From positions 1-14,963 of the forward strand of contig CABSMZ010000027.1 of the NCBI GenBank assembly GCA_902478875.1: DNA of 14,963 nt, in the 5' to 3' direction. The DNA comes from an uncultured Collinsella sp. (GTDB lineage: Bacteria; Actinomycetota; Coriobacteriia; Coriobacteriales; Coriobacteriaceae). Every line of letters begins with the position of its first letter. The stretch's first letter is position 1. The translations under genes and the position numbers were made by a program. The notes beneath the pieces are model-generated. The model worked only from the letters and a program-made list of their open reading frames with translations. It was not told the origin of the DNA and made no database searches. This document shows, in pieces, positions 8,560-12,560 of this stretch.

Positions 8560-8657
8560 TTACGCCATTCTCAATGCGGATTTTACGCTACTTACAATGT
8601 AGTTTTTACGCCATTACAGATGTAGTTTTTACGCTATTTTCATTGAAGGTTTTACGC
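8560..8657. repeat. Five 23-bp direct repeats upstream of the AAA_14 ATPase gene
   Basis: TTACGC (minus strand GCGTAA) recurs at 8560, 8583, 8606, 8629 and 8652, exactly 23 bp apart each time. On the minus strand each repeat reads GCGTAAAA or close to it, followed by a core such as CTACATTGTAAG. Two cores carry TACA/TGTA half-sites (8592-8600 and 8615-8624) and one carries TTCA/TGAA. A sixth, imperfect GCGTGA lies nearer the gene at 8546-8551. The array begins 37 bp upstream of ATG 8523, where an operator for a repeated-site DNA-binding protein would be expected. The exact period is directly seen; regulation is inferred. Confidence 0.85.
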
Positions 8658-8682
8658 TTGACATCCTTAGCGCGACGCTCGC

Positions 8683-8852
8683 TCAACCCCTGACCACCGG
8701 ATTGCCCGAATTCCGGGATGCTGCCTCCGCTCCAAACAAAAGGCCCCGGCTCGCGATGAGCTGCCTCCCATTTCTTGAACATATGAGCTTCCGCTTGAAG
8801 GGCGATCCGGAAAGCGCGTCCCATTCCGAGCATCACATCAGAGCGCGCTTGG
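8683..8852. repeat. Array A: degenerate copies of the 46-bp palindrome
   Basis: Three damaged units can be recognised. The first keeps only its right arm and end of loop (ATTCCGGGATGCTGCCTCC, ending at 8728). The second ends in GAGCTTCC at 8792 and is fused with terminator sequence. A 16-nt spacer follows, and then a third with an intact left arm and loop start (GGAAAGCGCGTCCC from 8809). The third unit's 46-bp slot would end at 8854, on the stop codon of the ATPase gene at 8853. All are in the same polarity as array B. Confidence 0.65.
8728..8758 (-). terminator. Partial copy of the terminator found at 12451-12481
   Basis: These 31 bases are identical to 12451-12481. They include one full stem arm GGCCCCGGCTC and, on the minus strand, the TTTTGTTT tract that follows it. 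The partner arm is lost except for GAGC, so only a weak stem remains. It lies about 95 bp after the stop of the minus-strand ATPase gene (8853), so it may be a weakened terminator for it. Confidence 0.45.
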
Positions 8853-10244
8853 TTATCTCCGCTCGCACATCTCGGCAAACGAAATCAGCTTGGTATCTCC
8901 CCTGTTCGCCGCGGCATCTCGACATCCCTGCGTAAAGCCGCGTTTCGAGAAGATCACATAGCTTTTGTGCTGCCGCCTAAAGAGCCCGCTTCGGTATACG
9001 AGCTTTTCCAGAACTTCCTCGCCTACCGACTCGTTACGCCATTTGCACTCCGCAAACAGCGCAGCGCCCTCGCCATCGTCAACAATCAAGTCGATTTCTT
9101 CCTGCGTATGTGTGCGATTGTCCGTCCCCCACCAGCGCCCGACGATCGCCGGAACCACATCGAGCTGGCCCGCGCGCGCGAGTTCGCACACGTATTGTCT
9201 GCATATAAGCTCAAAGACCGTACCCATGTAATCCGATACGTGCGGCTCAATGCGCTTATACGACATCTCGGCCATATCGTTTTGAATCAGCCCAATGTTC
9301 TGCGGCACAAACTTGTACCAGAACCTAAACATCTGGTCGCTCAGCAGATACACGGCTCGCTTATTGCTCGTCTCGTTTAGGGGCAGCTCGCGCTCGACAA
9401 TCCCAAGCGACGCCAGCTTATCCACATAGCTCTTTACGTTGCTCGCAGGAATTCCCGTAGAGCTCGCAATCTCTGAGATCTTCGAGCGCCCCTGAGCAAT
9501 TGCTTGCACGATCGCATCATATTGCTCGGGATTGCGGCACTCTTGCATTAGCAGGTTGCTCGGCTCCTCAAAGAGATAGCCCGTAGGAGTAAGAAAAAGA
9601 CGTTTGATGTTGTCCTTGAGCGGTGCGGCAGGATCGACTTTCTCGATATATGCGGGAATGCCGCCCGTCATGCCGTAGCAAACCGCTGCATCTTCGCGCT
9701 CCATGCCCTGCCACAGACCGAGGGTCGTCGTAAAATCGAGCGGCATGATCTTAAACTGAGCCGTACGCCTACCGTATAGCGGGCTCTCGTAGCCCAGCAC
9801 CTGTTCTTCCATAAACGAAAGAGACGACCCGCACAGGATAAGCATGAGCTTGGTCTTTTTGTACAAGTGATCGATCTTATCTTGCAACAACGAGCTGATC
9901 TCGGGATTCGATTGGGCGAGATAGGGATACTCGTCAATCACGACAATCAAACATTCCGTGCGGGCCATGGTGGCCAATGCATCGAACGCCTCGTCAAAAC
10001 TACGAAACGACACGCCTGCAGCACCAACCGAGCCTGCAAGTATCGCCTGGCTAAAGCCGTGCAGGTTTGCCTCTGCATTGGTACGACGTGCTTGAAAGTA
10101 AATAGCCTTCTTGCCTTGGATGAACTCCGTGATAAGGCGCGTTTTACCTACGCGACGGCGGCCGTAAATCACAGGCATCTCAAAGGAGCCCGTGCCATAC
10201 AGTCGATTGAGCTCGGACATTTCCGCTGTTCTTCCGATAAACAT
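8853..10244 (-). CDS. P-loop ATPase with C-terminal DUF234 (archaeal-type ATPase family)
   Basis: This 463-residue protein is of the archaeal-ATPase/DUF234 type, a STAND-like group common in archaea and gut anaerobes with no settled function. Walker A is GRRRVGKT (28-35), Walker B is LIVVIDEYPYL (99-109) and the sensor strand is LILCGSS (135-141). A winged-helix segment follows (about 255-300, with SEIASSTGIPASNVKSYV). The DUF234 C-terminus ends with a PD-(D/E)XK-like site: D385 in EIDLIVDD, then E399-C-K401. Length and frame are normal. ATG 10244 has GGAAGG 7 nt upstream. A perfect 25-bp inverted repeat ends 14 bp before the start codon, so expression is probably controlled there. The gene is not co-transcribed with the other ATPase: array A and the 23-bp repeats separate them. 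Confidence 0.92.
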   Translation of the reverse strand: MFIGRTAEMSELNRLYGTGSFEMPVIYGRRRVGKTRLITEFIQGKKAIYFQARRTNAEANLHGFSQAILAGSVGAAGVSFRSFDEAFDALATMARTECLIVVIDEYPYLAQSNPEISSLLQDKIDHLYKKTKLMLILCGSSLSFMEEQVLGYESPLYGRRTAQFKIMPLDFTTTLGLWQGMEREDAAVCYGMTGGIPAYIEKVDPAAPLKDNIKRLFLTPTGYLFEEPSNLLMQECRNPEQYDAIVQAIAQGRSKISEIASSTGIPASNVKSYVDKLASLGIVERELPLNETSNKRAVYLLSDQMFRFWYKFVPQNIGLIQNDMAEMSYKRIEPHVSDYMGTVFELICRQYVCELARAGQLDVVPAIVGRWWGTDNRTHTQEEIDLIVDDGEGAALFAECKWRNESVGEEVLEKLVYRSGLFRRQHKSYVIFSKRGFTQGCRDAAANRGDTKLISFAEMCERR

Positions 10245-10258
10245 AGGCTATCCTTCCT

Positions 10259-10314
10259 TTACGTTATAGCTAGCTATATTATACCTTCCTATAATATAGC
10301 TAGCTATAACGTAA
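10259..10314. repeat. Perfect 25-bp inverted repeat, 6-nt loop, in the DUF234 ATPase promoter/leader
   Basis: Arms 10259-10283 and 10290-10314 are exact reverse complements around the loop CCTTCC. Each arm contains the 14-bp palindrome TATAGCTAGCTATA (10265-10278 and 10295-10308), so two identical symmetric sites lie 30 bp apart, about three helical turns. TATAAT-like hexamers occur at the inner arm ends. On the minus strand the ATPase ribosome binding site GGAAGG follows directly, and the same hexamer is the hairpin loop. An operator pair, a leader hairpin affecting translation, or a mobile-element remnant are all possible. Confidence 0.85.
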
Positions 10315-10369
10315 TTCGACAAGCGGGCCACGCAAAAGGGACGTTACACCACCGCACGCGGACCGTCCC

Positions 10370-10600
10370 GGCAAACGCATCCCGTTCTGGAGCCAAATAC
10401 TGGGCCGTAGCTTCCGCCAAGCATGCTATCAGGTAAGCGCGTCCCGTTCTGAGCCTAAATTCTGGGATGCGGTTTCCACTGAAACTTCTACCGGAAAATA
10501 CATCCCACTCTGGGGCCGAAGTCTGGGACGCAGTTTCCGGTTGAGGGGCGTCCCGGAAAGCGCGCCCCATTCCGAGCGGCAATTCCGGGTCACGGTTTCC
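10370..10600 (+). repeat. Array B: four 46-bp imperfect palindromes, 61-62 bp period
   Basis: Units of exactly 46 bp start at 10370, 10432, 10493 and 10555. Each begins with a GGAAAGCGCATCCC-like arm, has an 18-nt loop of the kind ATTCTGAG..CC..ATTCC, and ends with a GGGACGCAGTTTCC-like arm. Spacers are 16, 15 and 16 nt and are not conserved. All four units have the same polarity. The array lies in the divergent gap between the DUF234 ATPase and the AbiEi-like gene. Confidence 0.85.
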
Positions 10601-10895
10601 GCCGACACAGACGACGATCCGCAGCCCTTATCACATGCCTTCAAATATGCGATCCAGAAACACAAAACAGCAGATAGAATGCTCTTTTTCAAAAAAGTAC
10701 ACGTCCCTAAACTTACCAAGGTTTCATATCTAGCTACCGTTCAAGGTCGCCGATTACCGCCCACCGATTCGGATGTAAAAATGTCGCCGAAAACAGGCCA
10801 TCTACCTGCATGGTTAGATTTTGGTCAGCTTTTGGTCAGTTGAGCGGCAAGTTGCGGCTGATACGTTTTTGCTACCCAAAAGGAGGCGGTAGCTC
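10601..10895. other. AbiEi-like gene upstream region with two TTTTGGTCAG repeats
   Basis: No gene is seen between array B and ATG 10896. TTTTGGTCAG occurs at 10819-10828 and 10830-10839, an 11-bp period that places both copies on the same face of the helix. They lie about 60 bp before the start codon, a reasonable operator or promoter position. A strong AAGGAGG ribosome binding site is at 10880-10886, 9 nt before the ATG. No confident -10/-35 pair was identified. Confidence 0.5.
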
Positions 10896-11894
10896 ATGAC
10901 CCATTGCAATGACCAACTCATCGACCAACTGCTCACTCAAGCCGAACAAGAGAGGCGCTGTCTGATTCCCCCGAGCGCGGCGATCCGAAAAGCGCTCCTT
11001 CGGCGCATCGGCAGCGCGGTCGTCTCGCCCATGCCGGGACTGTTCGCGCGAAAAACGCGCTGGGATGAACTCAACCGAGCGCAACGCCATTGCGAGATTA
11101 TTCGCGCCCTTGCGATCATCCACCCCGATTGGACGTTCTGCTCGTTTTCGGCCGCCTGTCTGCTGGGGCTCGAGGTCTCGTGGCGACACCTGAACATCGT
11201 GCATGTTTGCAGCTCGACAAAGCCGTCGGCTCGTCCGGGCGCACATATTCAGCGGCACCAGATTGAGCCGGCCGGAGCAATACGCAGAGCCGGCATATCG
11301 GTAACGCCGCCAACCCAAACGGTCACAGATTGCCTGCTGCAAACTGGTTTTGCCGACGGCATGCCCATTGCCGATTCGGCGATTTTAAAGCTCGGCCTTG
11401 CACGGGAACAGCTGATGGAGGCCGTTGAGCAACGAGCGACTGCCCGCAATGGTCGCGCGATTCGCACCGCCCTCACAACGCTTCGATATGCCGACGCCCG
11501 CGCCGAGAGCGGCGGGGAATCGGTCGCCCGAGCCGTCATGATCGAGACGGGCTTTGCGCCCGACTGGCTTCAATACGAGTTGACGGACCCCTTCGATTCG
11601 ACCGAAAGCATGCGAACGGATTTTGCCTGGGAGCGCCAGGCGCGGGAACTCACGCTGGGCGAGCTCGACGGGCTCATCAAATATACCGACCAGACCATGC
11701 TGGCCGGACGCACCACTGCCGAGGCGCTCGTCGCCGAACGACAGCGCGAGGCGCATCTATCGCTCTACGGTCACCCTCTGCTGCGCTTTACCATGAACGA
11801 GGTCCGCTCGGCAGGAATGCTCGCCAAAAAGCTGCAGACGGCAGGCATCCGGCAGACCGCGCTGCCGACATGGCTCAACGAGGTAGACCTGTAG
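10896..11894 (+). CDS. AbiEi-antitoxin-like N-terminus fused to a PD-(D/E)XK nuclease-like C-terminus
   Basis: This 332-residue protein resembles the actinobacterial proteins annotated as type IV toxin-antitoxin AbiEi-family antitoxin-domain proteins. The N-terminus (about 20-60, with VVSPMPGLFARKTRW) fits the winged-helix-like start of AbiEi repressors, which bind repeats upstream of their own operon. Residues 200-265 look like a DUF559/Vsr-type restriction-endonuclease fold: AESGGES (203-209), RTDFAW with D242, and GELDGLIKY with E256, D258 and K262. ATG 10896 is preceded by a strong AAGGAGG. There is no AbiEii nucleotidyltransferase toxin next to it: downstream is array C and then a convergent molybdoenzyme gene. 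It is therefore a solitary gene, and the C-terminal domain may be the effector. Homology recognition is from motifs only. Confidence 0.75.
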   Translation: MTHCNDQLIDQLLTQAEQERRCLIPPSAAIRKALLRRIGSAVVSPMPGLFARKTRWDELNRAQRHCEIIRALAIIHPDWTFCSFSAACLLGLEVSWRHLNIVHVCSSTKPSARPGAHIQRHQIEPAGAIRRAGISVTPPTQTVTDCLLQTGFADGMPIADSAILKLGLAREQLMEAVEQRATARNGRAIRTALTTLRYADARAESGGESVARAVMIETGFAPDWLQYELTDPFDSTESMRTDFAWERQARELTLGELDGLIKYTDQTMLAGRTTAEALVAERQREAHLSLYGHPLLRFTMNEVRSAGMLAKKLQTAGIRQTALPTWLNEVDL

Positions 11895-11898
11895 GGGC

Positions 11899-12439
11899 CG
11901 CTGAGCTTATGCCCGCCTGCCTACCAAACCGGGATACGCTTTCCGGTCGGAAGCTCCCGCGGAAACCATGTCCCAGACTGAGTGCTCAAAACGGGATGCG
12001 CTTTCCAGATGGCATGCCTAGCGGAAACCGTGTCCCGGAATCAAGGCCTAGAACGGGACACGCTTTCCGGTTGAGTCCTTCAGCGGAAACCGCATCCCAG
12101 AATAAACACTCAAACTGGGATGCGCTTTCCAAACGACCGGCCAGCGGAAAACGCATCCCATTCTGAGGCATGATTCCGGGACACAGCTTCCGGTCGAGGG
12201 CCGATCCGGATAGCGCATCCCACTCCGGGACTGGATTCCGGGACGTAGTTTCCGCCGAGGGCCCAAAAAGGAAAGCACATCCCGTTCTGAGTGCCAATTC
12301 TGGGATGTAATATCCGCCGAGGGCTCCAAAGGGAAAGCGCATCCCATTCTGAGCGCCAAATCCGGGACGCAGTTTCCGCATGCGGCCCCGTTGGGAAAGT
12401 TCATCCCGTTCCGAGGCTGGATTCCGGGACGCAGCTTCC
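11899..12439. repeat. Array C: eight 46-bp imperfect palindromes plus one degenerate unit, with a polarity switch
   Basis: Full 46-bp units start at 11961, 12023, 12085, 12146, 12208, 12270, 12332 and 12394, with periods 62, 62, 61, 62, 62, 62 and 62. A degenerate unit fills the slot 11899-11944, keeping its right arm, and begins 4 bp after the stop codon of the AbiEi-like gene. By loop sequence and arm type, the units starting at 11961, 12023 and 12085 are inverted relative to those from 12146 on. Spacers are 15-16 nt. Arm pairing is best in the units at 12023 and 12085 (13 of 14 pairs each), and these two differ by compensating changes. Reading frames through the array give repetitive peptides but change frame every unit, so they are not genes. 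Confidence 0.88.
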
Positions 12440-12464
12440 ACATGCGGAGGCGCTCCAAACAAAA

Positions 12465-12492
12465 GGCCCCGGCTCGCGATGGAGCCGGGGCC
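12465..12492 (-). terminator. Intrinsic terminator of the molybdenum hydroxylase gene
   Basis: The arms GGCCCCGGCTC (12465-12475) and GAGCCGGGGCC (12482-12492) pair perfectly over 11 bp around a 6-nt loop. On the minus strand the stem is followed by TTTTGTTTG. It lies about 70 bp after the stop at 12561. Its centre, 12478.5, is exactly the centre of the next 46-bp slot of array C (12456-12501), so it is in register with the repeats. Confidence 0.9.
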
Positions 12493-12560
12493 AAAGGCGC
12501 AGCATATGCAGTTGATGGTGAGCGCGGACAGCCCGTCAGTAATGCCGCCCGCGCTCTACC

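Noticed and set aside
11961..12439. CRISPR array
   Set aside because: The repeats are diverged between units, spacers are only 15-16 nt, polarity reverses inside the array, and there are no cas genes.
11986..12462. Open reading frames with repetitive peptides in the palindrome arrays (also near 11870-12166, 12048-12494 and 10304-10719)
   Set aside because: The 62-bp period is not a multiple of three, so any frame changes each unit. Overlapping frames exist on both strands without ribosome binding sites.
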